Of a stretch of 64,000 nucleotides of DNA, positions 8,446 to 17,249 are shown piece by piece. Source of the stretch: OLB6 sp964467455. Its GTDB lineage: Bacteria; Bacteroidota; Ignavibacteria; Kapaibacteriales; Kapaibacteriaceae. Position numbers and translations under genes: made by a program. The stretch's first letter is position 1. Each line of letters starts with the position of its first letter. The notes under the pieces were generated by a model. The model did no database searches. It was not told the DNA's origin and was given only the letters and a program-made list of their open reading frames with translations. The stretch is taken from assembly GCA_964467455.1 (NCBI GenBank), contig CAYXQJ010000005.1, positions 62,001 to 126,000 of the forward strand, read 5' to 3'.

Positions 8446-10128
8446 TCAACTCCGAGTAAGTTTACGATAGGTGATCCGGTGCGGGCGATCTGCATCGGTG
8501 CCCAAACGACGATGACGGTCCTCCTCGTATTGCGAGTAGTTGCCGTCAAACCACACAACGTTCGAATCGCCCTCGAACGCCAAGATATGTGTTGCGATCC
8601 GGTCCAGGAACCAACGGTCGTGACTGATCACCACGGCACATCCGGCAAAGCCCTGCAGGGCTTCCTCAAGCGCTCGTAAGGTATTCACGTCGAGGTCATT
8701 GGTTGGCTCGTCAAGTAGGAGAACATTCGCCCCTTCCCTGAGCATTTTGGCAAGGTGAACACGGTTGCGCTCGCCCCCTGACAGTTGAGTGACCTTCTTT
8801 TGTTGGTCGGATCCGCTGAAGTTGAAGCGGGCAACATAGGCGCGGGAGTTGATCTCGCGAGTACCCAGCATGATCGTGTCATGTCCGCCCGTGATCTCTT
8901 CCCAGATCGATCTCTCCGGATCCAGTGGGCGGTTCTGATCGATGTAGCCAAGCTTGACGGTATCGCCGACGGAGAACGACCCCGCGTCCGGTTCAAGCTG
9001 ACCCGTGATCATCTTGAAGAGGGTGGTCTTACCGGCGCCGTTCGGACCAATGATCCCAACGATACCGCCGGGAGGGAGCGAGAAGGAAAGATCTTCGTAC
9101 AAGATCTTGTCTTCGAATGCTTTGCTGATGTTCGTGGCATCAATGACCTTTTCACCGAGACGTGGTCCCGGCGGGATGAAGATCTCCATCTCTTCGTTGC
9201 GCTTGATCGTCTCTCGGTCGAGCAACTTCTCGTAAGCACTAATACGGGCCTTACTCTTCGCATGACGTCCTTTCGGATTCATACGTACCCATTCCAATTC
9301 TTCCTTCAGTGCCTTCTGGCGCTTGCTCTCTTGTTTTTCCTCAAGTGCTAGTCGTGCTTGCTTTTGTTCGAGCCACGAGGTGTAGTTGCCTTCGAACGGA
9401 ATGCCGTGGCCGTTGTCCAGCTCAAGGATCCAGCCGGCAACATTGTCAAGGAAGTAGCGGTCGTGCGTTACGGCAATCACCGTGCCTTCGTAATCGTGAA
9501 GGTGCCGCTCCAACCACGCAACACTCTCGGCATCGAGGTGGTTAGTGGGCTCGTCGAGCAACAGCACATCGGGCTTCTGCAACAACAAGCGTACCAAGGC
9601 AACTCGACGACGCTCGCCACCGGAGATCACGCTGACCAGCGTATCTCCCGGCGGACAACGCAGTGCATCCATCGCCATCTCAAGCTTGGAATCGATATCC
9701 CATGCACCCATGGCTTCGATTCGTTCTTGCAGCTTGGCTTGCCGATCCAACAGAGCATCGAAGTCCGCATCCGGGTCAGCGAACTTCTCGCTGATGGCGT
9801 TGTATTCCTTGAGAAGATTCACCGCTTCCGATGCACCTTCTTCAACGATCTCCTTGACGGTCTTGTTGGGATCGAGCTCCGGCTCCTGCGAGAGATAGCC
9901 GAACGTGACGTCCTTGTTCTTGGTGATCTGACCGACGTACTCCTCGTCGAGTCCGGCGATGATCTTCAACAGCGTTGACTTACCAGCGCCATTGAGACCT
10001 AACACGCCGATCTTCGCCCCATAAAAGAAGCTCAGATAGATGTCGCGTAACACTTGGCGGTTGGGCTTGTAGATCTTGCCCACACCTACCATGCTAAAAA
10101 TGATCTTTTGGGTTTCTGTAACTGCCAT
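8446..10128 (-). CDS. ettA: Energy-dependent translational throttle protein EttA (ABC-F ATPase)
   Basis: A soluble ABC-F protein that binds the ribosomal E site and adjusts translation to ATP/ADP ratio. Two full ABC cassettes are visible. The first has Walker A GLNGAGKSTLLK, signature SGGERRR and Walker B LLLDEPTNHLD. The second has Walker A GPNGAGKTTLFK, signature SGGERNR and LLLDEPTNDLD. Between them is the P-site tRNA-interaction linker with VRMNPKGRHAKSKARI, specific to EttA among ABC-F proteins. 560 residues fits EttA (about 555). There are no membrane segments. It heads a minus-strand gene group and is divergent from the PAP2-like gene. Confidence 0.96.
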   Translation of the reverse strand: MAVTETQKIIFSMVGVGKIYKPNRQVLRDIYLSFFYGAKIGVLGLNGAGKSTLLKIIAGLDEEYVGQITKNKDVTFGYLSQEPELDPNKTVKEIVEEGASEAVNLLKEYNAISEKFADPDADFDALLDRQAKLQERIEAMGAWDIDSKLEMAMDALRCPPGDTLVSVISGGERRRVALVRLLLQKPDVLLLDEPTNHLDAESVAWLERHLHDYEGTVIAVTHDRYFLDNVAGWILELDNGHGIPFEGNYTSWLEQKQARLALEEKQESKRQKALKEELEWVRMNPKGRHAKSKARISAYEKLLDRETIKRNEEMEIFIPPGPRLGEKVIDATNISKAFEDKILYEDLSFSLPPGGIVGIIGPNGAGKTTLFKMITGQLEPDAGSFSVGDTVKLGYIDQNRPLDPERSIWEEITGGHDTIMLGTREINSRAYVARFNFSGSDQQKKVTQLSGGERNRVHLAKMLREGANVLLLDEPTNDLDVNTLRALEEALQGFAGCAVVISHDRWFLDRIATHILAFEGDSNVVWFDGNYSQYEEDRHRRLGTDADRPHRITYRKLTRS

Positions 10129-10172
10129 AGATCACAAAATTACGGAACGCCGACAATGCCGATATTTGAAAC

Positions 10173-10793
10173 ATGGTACGGAACAGGTGGACCCAACTTT
10201 TGGCAGATCGGCAGGAGCGCTGGATGGCGGTGCTGACGGTCGTGGTCATGACGGTGACATTGTACTCCTACACGACGTTCCTGACGTCGGTGGAGGCCCG
10301 GTCTGGGGTGGTCTACAACGACCCACTGCACCGCCTTATGGGCCCGGTGGACCTGACCTGGCTCGTCTTCACCCTTCTTTACGGGGCTCTTCTCCTCGCT
10401 ATCGTGGTCCTATTGCGCGAGCCACCGGTCTTCTTCCGCGCTCTTCGTGCCTATACGATGTTGATCGGACTACGGATGATCTGTATGTGGTTGCTGCCGC
10501 TCGACCCGCCAGAAACGATGATCGCACTAAATGACCCGTTCGTGGAGTTGTTCACCACGGGCGGTACGGCAACACTGACGCGCGACCTGTTCTTCAGCGG
10601 ACACACGGCAACGCTATGCTTGATCGGCTTTGTCACGCCGGGCCGATGGTATCGCTGGACCTTCTATGCCCTCGCATTGGTGGTCGGCGTAAGCGTCATC
10701 GCCCAGCACGTCCACTATAGCATCGATGTGGTCGTAGCCCCGCTTGCGGCATTTGCCGCAGCATGGCTTGCCGGTGCGTATCGTCCGCGTTAG
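10173..10793 (+). CDS. PAP2/sphingomyelin-synthase-like membrane phosphotransferase
   Basis: 206 residues with about six hydrophobic segments. The two late motifs LFFSGHTATL (near 140) and HVHYSIDVVVAP (near 182) are the GHT and HY-x-D signatures of the PAP2_C (sphingomyelin synthase-related) branch of the PAP2 superfamily, which hydrolyses or transfers phospho-headgroups of lipids at the membrane. The substrate cannot be read from sequence. A serine palmitoyltransferase-like gene lies 7 kb away, so a role in sphingolipid headgroup chemistry is possible. It is divergent from ettA, and its last four bases overlap the convergent gene at 10790. Confidence 0.75.
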   Translation: MVRNRWTQLLADRQERWMAVLTVVVMTVTLYSYTTFLTSVEARSGVVYNDPLHRLMGPVDLTWLVFTLLYGALLLAIVVLLREPPVFFRALRAYTMLIGLRMICMWLLPLDPPETMIALNDPFVELFTTGGTATLTRDLFFSGHTATLCLIGFVTPGRWYRWTFYALALVVGVSVIAQHVHYSIDVVVAPLAAFAAAWLAGAYRPR

Positions 10794-11479
10794 AAGGACG
10801 GCTTAGCGCCGGTCATCCCAAAGTCGAGGAGTTCCATCGTCATCTCGTCACTGGTCTGCGAACGGACCATGGCATAGATCGGCACTGCCGGATGGATCCA
10901 CGACGTTGTCTCCTCATCATCGCCGGTAACGTTCACACTGCTCTTGGCCTTCGTTGTGCCATGGAATGTGCCTGCGGTCACGGTCTGCGTTCCCCCGTCC
11001 GACATCTCCGTGTGTGTTGGTACCATTCCTTCGATGCTACTGGAATAGGCGCCCTTCATCATCGACAACATCGCACCTTCAAGGACCATCGGCTCATCGT
11101 CATTGGTCTTGATGGCGATGCGAACGAAGTCAAGACCGTCGAGATTTCCGCCTTTCTTGGCCGCATCCATACCCTTGACCGTGAACTGCATGATGATCAC
11201 GTCGTCCTCTGTGATCATCGTCGTCTCGATGGTGATCTCGTCACCGTTCTTCGCAACGATGGCACACTTCATCACGGAACGTTCCTCGTCGTCATCCGTC
11301 AGGCCGTACATCACCCACTGACCGGCCTCCATAGGCGCTACATCTTTGAATGCCTTTGCCTCATACGAGGTACTCTTCTTGGCCTCGAACATGGCCTTGA
11401 TGCGCGCTTCATTGTCCTCAGCGTGCAACACTCCAAATGTCACAAGGAGTACGAGAAGTGATAAGAACGTGCGGATCAT
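10790..11479 (-). CDS. Secreted protein of unknown function
   Basis: 229 residues with a signal peptide (IRTFLSLLVLLVTFGVLHAED). The mature region alternates short strands and acidic loops (GLTDDDEERS, TMITEDDVIIMQF) and is Met-rich; I recognise no family. The composition suggests a beta-rich periplasmic or outer-membrane-associated protein. It follows the formimidoylglutamase-like gene by 27 bases on the same strand. No catalytic motif is visible. Confidence 0.68.
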   Translation of the reverse strand: MIRTFLSLLVLLVTFGVLHAEDNEARIKAMFEAKKSTSYEAKAFKDVAPMEAGQWVMYGLTDDDEERSVMKCAIVAKNGDEITIETTMITEDDVIIMQFTVKGMDAAKKGGNLDGLDFVRIAIKTNDDEPMVLEGAMLSMMKGAYSSSIEGMVPTHTEMSDGGTQTVTAGTFHGTTKAKSSVNVTGDDEETTSWIHPAVPIYAMVRSQTSDEMTMELLDFGMTGAKPSF

Positions 11480-11506
11480 TACAGTCCCTTTCAGGAAGAT
11501 GGTTAC

Positions 11507-12499
11507 CTACATTCGGTCGGCCAGTCCAGCCAATACGCTCATGATCATGGAGGCCGCAAGTTTAGCGGTTCTATGATCAACATCATACAACGGATTCAAC
11601 TCGACAATATCGAACGACGTCATCGTTGGCCGACGGGCTGCTTCACGCAGCGCTGCTCCGATCTCTGCCGGCGTGAATCCGTCCGATGATGGCGCACTTA
11701 CACCGGGTGCAAAGGCAGAAGCAAATCCGTCCATATCCAACGAGATATGCATTCGTCCACTCGAGCCCGCCTTCTGCAGGGCTTGTGACCACGCCACATC
11801 CATTCCTTCAGCACGTACGGCATCCAACATCATGACGTGCATGCCATGGTCCGTTACATATCGAAGATGGGTTGCCGATACAGCGTGGTGTTGAAGGCCA
11901 AACTCAACGAAACCACCGGGGATGATCACGGAACCCTCTACGTCCAACATCTGCCGGAAGGGCGAACCGGAATGGGCCCGCCTTTCCGACTGCAACGGTC
12001 GAACATCTGCGTGCGCATCGATGTTGATCACACCATACGGCATACCAAGCGTCTCGTAGGCACGAATGGTTGGCCATGCCGTGTCATGACCACCTCCGAG
12101 GATGATCGGGAATGCACCCATCTCCAGCAGTCCTCGCACCGCATCATGAAGTACATCGTGGATCTGCTCCAGCGTTGATCCCTCAGGATCAATGTCGCCG
12201 GCATCGACCAACATCAGCTTGCCTGTGGCGACAGCGTCACTGATGGACGATGTTGCAAGCTTCGACAATGCAGTACGGATCGCACGTGGTCCGCCTTCAG
12301 CGCCGGGTCGACCGCTGTTGCGCTCTACTCCGATGTGTTGTGGCACACCGATGATCACACAAGCCAGGCCTTGCCACTCATCGGCGTCTTCCAGCGAGAG
12401 TAGAAGATCACCAACACGCGGGTCTTCAGGATCGTTTGAACGAAACAGCGCCTCTTGGTCGGGTTCGACCAGGAGGCGCCGGAGCTGTCGGATCGACAT
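11507..12499 (-). CDS. hutG: Formimidoylglutamase / ureohydrolase (arginase family)
   Basis: Binuclear-manganese hydrolase of the arginase family. All metal motifs are present: GGGHDTAWPT, NIDAHADVRP and SLDMDGFASAFAPGVSAP (the SxDxDxxxP signature), with later ELNPLYD. 330 residues is usual for formimidoylglutamase, which cleaves N-formimidoyl-glutamate to glutamate and formamide in histidine degradation. Assignment over agmatinase or arginase rests on overall resemblance plus a urocanase in the same window, and is moderately sure. The N-terminal 50 residues are a family-typical leader. It sits 11 bases downstream of the PNGase F-like gene, probably without functional connection. Confidence 0.8.
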   Translation of the reverse strand: MSIRQLRRLLVEPDQEALFRSNDPEDPRVGDLLLSLEDADEWQGLACVIIGVPQHIGVERNSGRPGAEGGPRAIRTALSKLATSSISDAVATGKLMLVDAGDIDPEGSTLEQIHDVLHDAVRGLLEMGAFPIILGGGHDTAWPTIRAYETLGMPYGVINIDAHADVRPLQSERRAHSGSPFRQMLDVEGSVIIPGGFVEFGLQHHAVSATHLRYVTDHGMHVMMLDAVRAEGMDVAWSQALQKAGSSGRMHISLDMDGFASAFAPGVSAPSSDGFTPAEIGAALREAARRPTMTSFDIVELNPLYDVDHRTAKLAASMIMSVLAGLADRM

Positions 12500-12510
12500 A
12501 TCTGTCTTTC

Positions 12511-15500
12511 TTAGCGCGTGATCACAAAGGATGTCGCAGACTTCCCGATCGGTGTCTCAACCGCGAGCGTGTAAGTCCCGGATGCGATCGTTGTCGGCAT
12601 CGCGAACGTCATGCTCGCCCCCTGCACAATACCGTCATAGATCTGTGCGACCACCGTTCCCGTTACATCAACAACATTGATCTTCATCCGATCGATCAAA
12701 CCAGATTCAAGAATGTTCACGGTGATCTCGCCATCCGTCGTGATCGGATTCGGCATGATCATAGCTTCCAAGGCACGATCGATCGGACGATCATCTTCGA
12801 CCGATGTCGCACCAACCGTACCCACCAATCGCACGGTGGTCGTAAGGGAGCGCTCGTCATTGCTATACACGCGCAGACTTCCTTGCGTTGTGCCGTTGTC
12901 CGGACGGTCAAACGTCACCTTCACTTCCAGCGTCTCACCCTTGTTCAACGTTGTTGGTAGGGGGCGACTGGTTCCCGAGATCCGATAGTGGCCACGCACG
13001 GAGAAGGTGTTCACACTATCGATCACGAGCGGTGCATCCGTAGTTGATGTGACGACGGCCGTTCGTTCTACCGGCTGCGGTGTTGGGGTGTTGAAGTACA
13101 GTGTGTCGACGTTCACCGAGATCGTTGGCTTTGGACCAACAACAAACTGGATCCACTGACGATTGCCAAAGTCCGGTTCGAAGTTCTTGATCGTAATGCT
13201 ATTGGAACGGAAGTTGAGGTATCCGGTACCGAGCTGATCACGCAGGAACCAGAAGTCCAGGCCGTATCCTTCCTTGTTGATCAGCTCATATTCGTAGCAT
13301 CCGTCTTCGAGGTTGAAGGAGTCGACGTACGTGGTGTTGTCGGCGAGATCCTTTCCGGACTTGATCACGTCGCCGCCGATCTTGCGCAGCACCCACTCGT
13401 ACTGTTGTGCCGCAAGGTTGTTCGTTCTCAGCGTGATCTGCAGATCACTGTAATACTGCGGCGGCGTCATGAACTTCGTTGTATACGAGTTGTTCTGCGC
13501 ATACTCATCACCTGTTGTTGCGATCGTCGCAACAAACGTCTGTTGGTCTTCGGAGACCGTCCACTTCGGTACCGGCAGCGTTACCGTATCTCTGTCCAAG
13601 AAGTTGAGACTACCGGTCCATTGATAGGTAGACTGCTCGCCCCCTGACACTCCATAGGTGATGGTAGCTGCCGATAGCGTGGACGAACCCGTGTTCTGGA
13701 TCACGATGACCGGCTCACCGCAGATAGGGTTGAGGCGGCCGTAGAACTCCCATGAGTTTGGCGTGATCACGTCAACAATGGCAGCGTCTTTTGTGAAGTT
13801 CGGAGCGCTGTAGCCGATGAGTTGTCCGGAGACTTCCCAACGACCCCAATTCTCATTAGCTGCACCTTTCTTTACACCGTAGTCGATCGTTGTGCTGGTC
13901 TTGCCTTGAACAAGATTCGAGATCTCGAATTCATACATGTCAACGGGTGCACCTGGACACCAGCCGGTTCTGTCGATCAACCACGTTCCTCCTTGCGGAT
14001 AGACCGGATTGTCGCCACATTCTTTCCAGAGTGGCCACACGAATTGTTCGGTGCCATCAACGGCGAAGAAGTGGTCACGCTTGCAGAATTCTGCGCAGTT
14101 AGTCTCGTTGCTGAAGTCATGTCCGCTGGTCACGGCTTTGAGCTTGAAGGTCTTGGCTTCAGGGTTCAACGGAATGCTCACCGCTGGCAGTGCTTTGTTC
14201 GTGAGCACGTCGGGGAACATCGCACCACGATCATACCAGATCTGGTCGATCTGTTTCACATCGCGTGGAGGTGTACCCTTGATGAAGATGAAGGTGAGAT
14301 CGATCAACTCTTGCTGGTTACCCGCAGAGAGCGTGACGTTGTTGCGGAGCAGCGGAGCAAAGTCCGTGACGTCGTAGACCCACTTGAAACCGTTCGGACC
14401 AAGATCGAGACCGATACCGTACGGTGTGATGTAGCGACCGATCTCGAACTGGACGATGGGGCTGAAGTACGGGCTTGCCACTTTGCGTAACGTGACATCC
14501 GGGTTGATGCGAACGCTGTCGATCTTCAGTCCGGTCTCTTCATAGATAGGTTGCCAACCGGCTTCTTGAACCAAGATCGTATCTGTAGGTACAGACGGAT
14601 GATCCACGGCATCGGGAGCATAGACGCGCGGTTGTACAGGTCGTTCATACAAGATCACCGAGGTTCGCTCAACATCTTGTGCAATGTCGATGTCAACGCG
14701 CGTTGTCGCATTCGCCACCACGCCTGTCTCGAAGCTGACGAATGGACGGCTTGATGTGGATTCCGTAAGGTAGCCCAGTTCATCGAGGTCGAGGCGTTCA
14801 CGCGTTGGGAGGCCAAACATCGAACCGTGACGACCCTCTGCGGAACCGTCCAGTGCGATGGCGGGATCGGTGTCGCGTTCACCATTGTAGAGTACCAACA
14901 GGTCAAGGGCGTTTGGATGAAGATCATCGATCTGACGATTCATCCAGGCCTTGATATCAGCTTCAGTGAGTACCTTCTTCCATACGGTGAACTCGTCGAG
15001 CATGCCGCGATAGGATCCCGACGTACCGGAGCCGACCACGAAGCTCGTGATGCCGGACATGTTACGCGTCTTGCCGTTGCCGTTATGGAACAGCGCACCG
15101 TTCAGATAGATCTTCATGTCACCGGTGAGTGCACTCTTCGTGAACGTCCAGTGATTCCACTGCCCTTCGGTCGAAGGAATAGACGCAGCTTTCTCGATAC
15201 GGTCATAGGCGCCGTTATTCGGATCACGTCCGGCATCCCAATACACCGTGCCATTGCTCCACGGAAGGTGAACATTGAGAACCCGTCGCCCCTTATCATC
15301 AAAGGCCTCAAAGACGCTGTTGTTGACTGGCAGTTCTTGAGCATTGCCATAGCTCCAGAACATCACCGTGATCTCGTTGCCGATCTCGGCGCCAATGTTG
15401 CCCCCAACTTCAAGCTTGTCACCGGCACGGAAGGTATAGGCCGCACGCGAGCCATCATCGATCACGCCCGGGAATTGTGCAGCGCCGGCCGAGAGTCGGA

Positions 15501-16296
15501 CGTTCTTTGGAGCACTGTTACAGGAGAGTTCTACGACGATGTTCGATGTGCCGTTCCAGACGAATGCTGTGGAGAATGGGATCTTGTTCGGGGCATCGTC
15601 AAGCGTGATGTTTTGGCGTACGACCGTTGTAAGGTTATCGCTCTTGAGAAACTTGTCAACGGTTGTGCCGGTGATCGTTCCGATGCGCACGGTGAACAGT
15701 TCGATGTTGCCCACGCTGTCAAGAGACGTCAGCTCGATACCACAGATCGGCCCTGCAGTGACACCTGCAGCGGTCAACTCCGACGCTGTCCACACGAACT
15801 GCGACCTGGCGCCATTTTTCTTGATGATCTTATCATTCGATTGGCCTTTGCCGCCAACTTCGGCCCACGTACCCTCGGCACCACCAGGACGTGTTACCAC
15901 CGTCTGACGATAACGCTTCTTTGGTGCCGTGAACGTATTGCTGTACGGAAACGAATCCGGTGTTGTCTGCCGAACCACATAGTTGACCTGCGTCAGCCGC
16001 GTCGAATCGAATTCGCCCGTCGAATCCGTCAGCACCGTATACGTCAGGTAATCCCACTCACCGCACGGATAGTTATCCTGCGTCGTACCCGGATCACACT
16101 TCAACGTGTACTCCATCAGCACTTTTTCATATCGGTCAGGGGGCGGGAACAACCACGTTCCACTTCGCTTTGTGATATCGTCAAAGGTCAGCGTCTTTAC
16201 GCGGATGGTATCACCATCAGCGGCGCGGAGCACCGCCGGAAGTGCGACGATCACTGAACATGCAATAAGGATGAGAGCGCGTAACGATTTCATCAT
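12511..16296 (-). CDS. Secreted PNGase F-like glycoamidase with LamG insertion and T9SS-type C-terminus
   Basis: 1,261 residues. ATG 16296 is chosen because GAGGT lies six bases upstream; the signal peptide ends near LRAAD. PNGase F hallmarks are CGEWDY (residues 78-83, holding the catalytic-type Asp), EIGRYITPYG (618-627) followed by VYDVTDFAPLL, NCAEFCKRDHFF (733-744, with the Glu of the known CAEWC motif) and DRTGWCPGAPV (775-785). PNGases of this family remove N-glycans by cleaving the GlcNAc-Asn amide. The segment around the third reference acidic residue (TETW) looks shortened, so activity is uncertain. A LamG/concanavalin-like lectin domain (about 275-460) splits the enzyme. The end (PNPITTDGE to VITR) resembles a type A T9SS sorting domain. 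Confidence 0.82.
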   Translation of the reverse strand: MMKSLRALILIACSVIVALPAVLRAADGDTIRVKTLTFDDITKRSGTWLFPPPDRYEKVLMEYTLKCDPGTTQDNYPCGEWDYLTYTVLTDSTGEFDSTRLTQVNYVVRQTTPDSFPYSNTFTAPKKRYRQTVVTRPGGAEGTWAEVGGKGQSNDKIIKKNGARSQFVWTASELTAAGVTAGPICGIELTSLDSVGNIELFTVRIGTITGTTVDKFLKSDNLTTVVRQNITLDDAPNKIPFSTAFVWNGTSNIVVELSCNSAPKNVRLSAGAAQFPGVIDDGSRAAYTFRAGDKLEVGGNIGAEIGNEITVMFWSYGNAQELPVNNSVFEAFDDKGRRVLNVHLPWSNGTVYWDAGRDPNNGAYDRIEKAASIPSTEGQWNHWTFTKSALTGDMKIYLNGALFHNGNGKTRNMSGITSFVVGSGTSGSYRGMLDEFTVWKKVLTEADIKAWMNRQIDDLHPNALDLLVLYNGERDTDPAIALDGSAEGRHGSMFGLPTRERLDLDELGYLTESTSSRPFVSFETGVVANATTRVDIDIAQDVERTSVILYERPVQPRVYAPDAVDHPSVPTDTILVQEAGWQPIYEETGLKIDSVRINPDVTLRKVASPYFSPIVQFEIGRYITPYGIGLDLGPNGFKWVYDVTDFAPLLRNNVTLSAGNQQELIDLTFIFIKGTPPRDVKQIDQIWYDRGAMFPDVLTNKALPAVSIPLNPEAKTFKLKAVTSGHDFSNETNCAEFCKRDHFFAVDGTEQFVWPLWKECGDNPVYPQGGTWLIDRTGWCPGAPVDMYEFEISNLVQGKTSTTIDYGVKKGAANENWGRWEVSGQLIGYSAPNFTKDAAIVDVITPNSWEFYGRLNPICGEPVIVIQNTGSSTLSAATITYGVSGGEQSTYQWTGSLNFLDRDTVTLPVPKWTVSEDQQTFVATIATTGDEYAQNNSYTTKFMTPPQYYSDLQITLRTNNLAAQQYEWVLRKIGGDVIKSGKDLADNTTYVDSFNLEDGCYEYELINKEGYGLDFWFLRDQLGTGYLNFRSNSITIKNFEPDFGNRQWIQFVVGPKPTISVNVDTLYFNTPTPQPVERTAVVTSTTDAPLVIDSVNTFSVRGHYRISGTSRPLPTTLNKGETLEVKVTFDRPDNGTTQGSLRVYSNDERSLTTTVRLVGTVGATSVEDDRPIDRALEAMIMPNPITTDGEITVNILESGLIDRMKINVVDVTGTVVAQIYDGIVQGASMTFAMPTTIASGTYTLAVETPIGKSATSFVITR

Positions 16297-16382
16297 ACAG
16301 GTACCTCGTGTGAACGTGTAATTTACCTCGCGCACAGCGACTTATAGCACAGCGGCAGCTAGAACTGCGACGTCTTGAACCG

Positions 16383-16490
16383 CGACCCCTAAGTCAGAAT
16401 GTCCCAGACCCTGATGTGCCAGACCCTGATGTCGCCGTGCGAGAGGTCGCCGTGCGAGAGGTCGCCGTGCGAGAGGTCGCCGTGCTAGTG
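16383..16490. repeat. 15-bp degenerate tandem array downstream of SDR gene
   Basis: This fills most of the 16297-16484 gap. On the plus strand successive 15-bp units read CCCAGACCCTGATGT and GCCAGACCCTGATGT, then CGCCGTGCGAGAGGT three times, then a partial copy ending in the SDR stop codon; weaker 15-bp units precede them. The minus-strand open frame over it (repeated LARRP) is considered non-coding. Confidence 0.85.
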
Positions 16491-17249
16491 CTTGGCGACG
16501 CCGCCATCCACATTGATCGTCTGGCCGGTGATGATGCCGGAGGCGGGGAGGGCGAGGAAGGCGACGACGTTGGCGATGTCTTCGGGTTCGTCGGCGCGGT
16601 GGACGGCTTGGGTGGGGATGATGTGCTCCAGCATCGAGGAGGCCATGGTGCCCTCGCGGGCGTCTTGGGTGGCCGTTAGGCCTACGCTGACGGTGTTGAT
16701 GGTGATGCCGTATTTGCCGATCTCGGAGGCCAAGGAGCGGGTGAGACCGATGACGCCCATCTTGGCGGTGACGTAATGGGTGAGGTAGGGTGTCCCCAAC
16801 CACACGGTATCGCTCGAAAAGGTGATGATGCGGCCAAATCCTGCCTTTTTCATGTGGGGAAGGACGGCGCGGATGGTGTGGAAGACGGAATCGAGGGTCA
16901 CATCGAGCGTGCGGCGCCAGATCTCGTAGGAGAGCAGTTCGAAGGGTTCTTCGTGGTAATAGCCGACGTTGTGGACCAAGATGTCGATGGCACCGTAGGT
17001 GCGGATCGCCTCGTCGGCTACGGTCTGGGCGCCGACGGCGGTAGTGAGGTCGGCTTGAACGGCAACCACCTCGCCCCCTTGCCGACGAAGATCAGCGGCA
17101 AGTGCAGAGGCGTCTTGAAGGTCGGCAATGATGAGCTTGGCACCTTCCTGGAGAAGTCGCTCGGCAAAGGCGCGGCCATTGCCTACGGCAGCGCCGGTCA
17201 CAATGGCAACGCGGTCCTTCAGACCTCGCTCGAAGGCAGTGATCTGCAT
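16485..17249 (-). CDS. Short-chain dehydrogenase/reductase, candidate 3-ketosphinganine reductase
   Basis: 254-residue classical SDR. The Rossmann motif is TGAAVGNGRAFAE (residues 18-30), NxGY is at HNVGYY, the catalytic Ser is in TFSSDTVW and the YxxxK pair is in YVTAKMG; the C-terminus is INVDGGVAKH. On family grounds it reduces a ketone or acyl-chain keto group with NAD(P)H. Its ATG overlaps the stop of the serine palmitoyltransferase-like gene (TAATG), so the two are translationally coupled. This makes reduction of 3-ketodihydrosphingosine the best guess; a FabG-like role is the alternative. The stop codon lies within the 15-bp array. Confidence 0.85.
   Translation of the reverse strand: MQITAFERGLKDRVAIVTGAAVGNGRAFAERLLQEGAKLIIADLQDASALAADLRRQGGEVVAVQADLTTAVGAQTVADEAIRTYGAIDILVHNVGYYHEEPFELLSYEIWRRTLDVTLDSVFHTIRAVLPHMKKAGFGRIITFSSDTVWLGTPYLTHYVTAKMGVIGLTRSLASEIGKYGITINTVSVGLTATQDAREGTMASSMLEHIIPTQAVHRADEPEDIANVVAFLALPASGIITGQTINVDGGVAKH

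Noticed and set aside
16342..16803. Minus-strand frame rich in Arg/His/Pro repeats
   Set aside because: It arises from the 15-bp array and overlaps the SDR gene in another frame.
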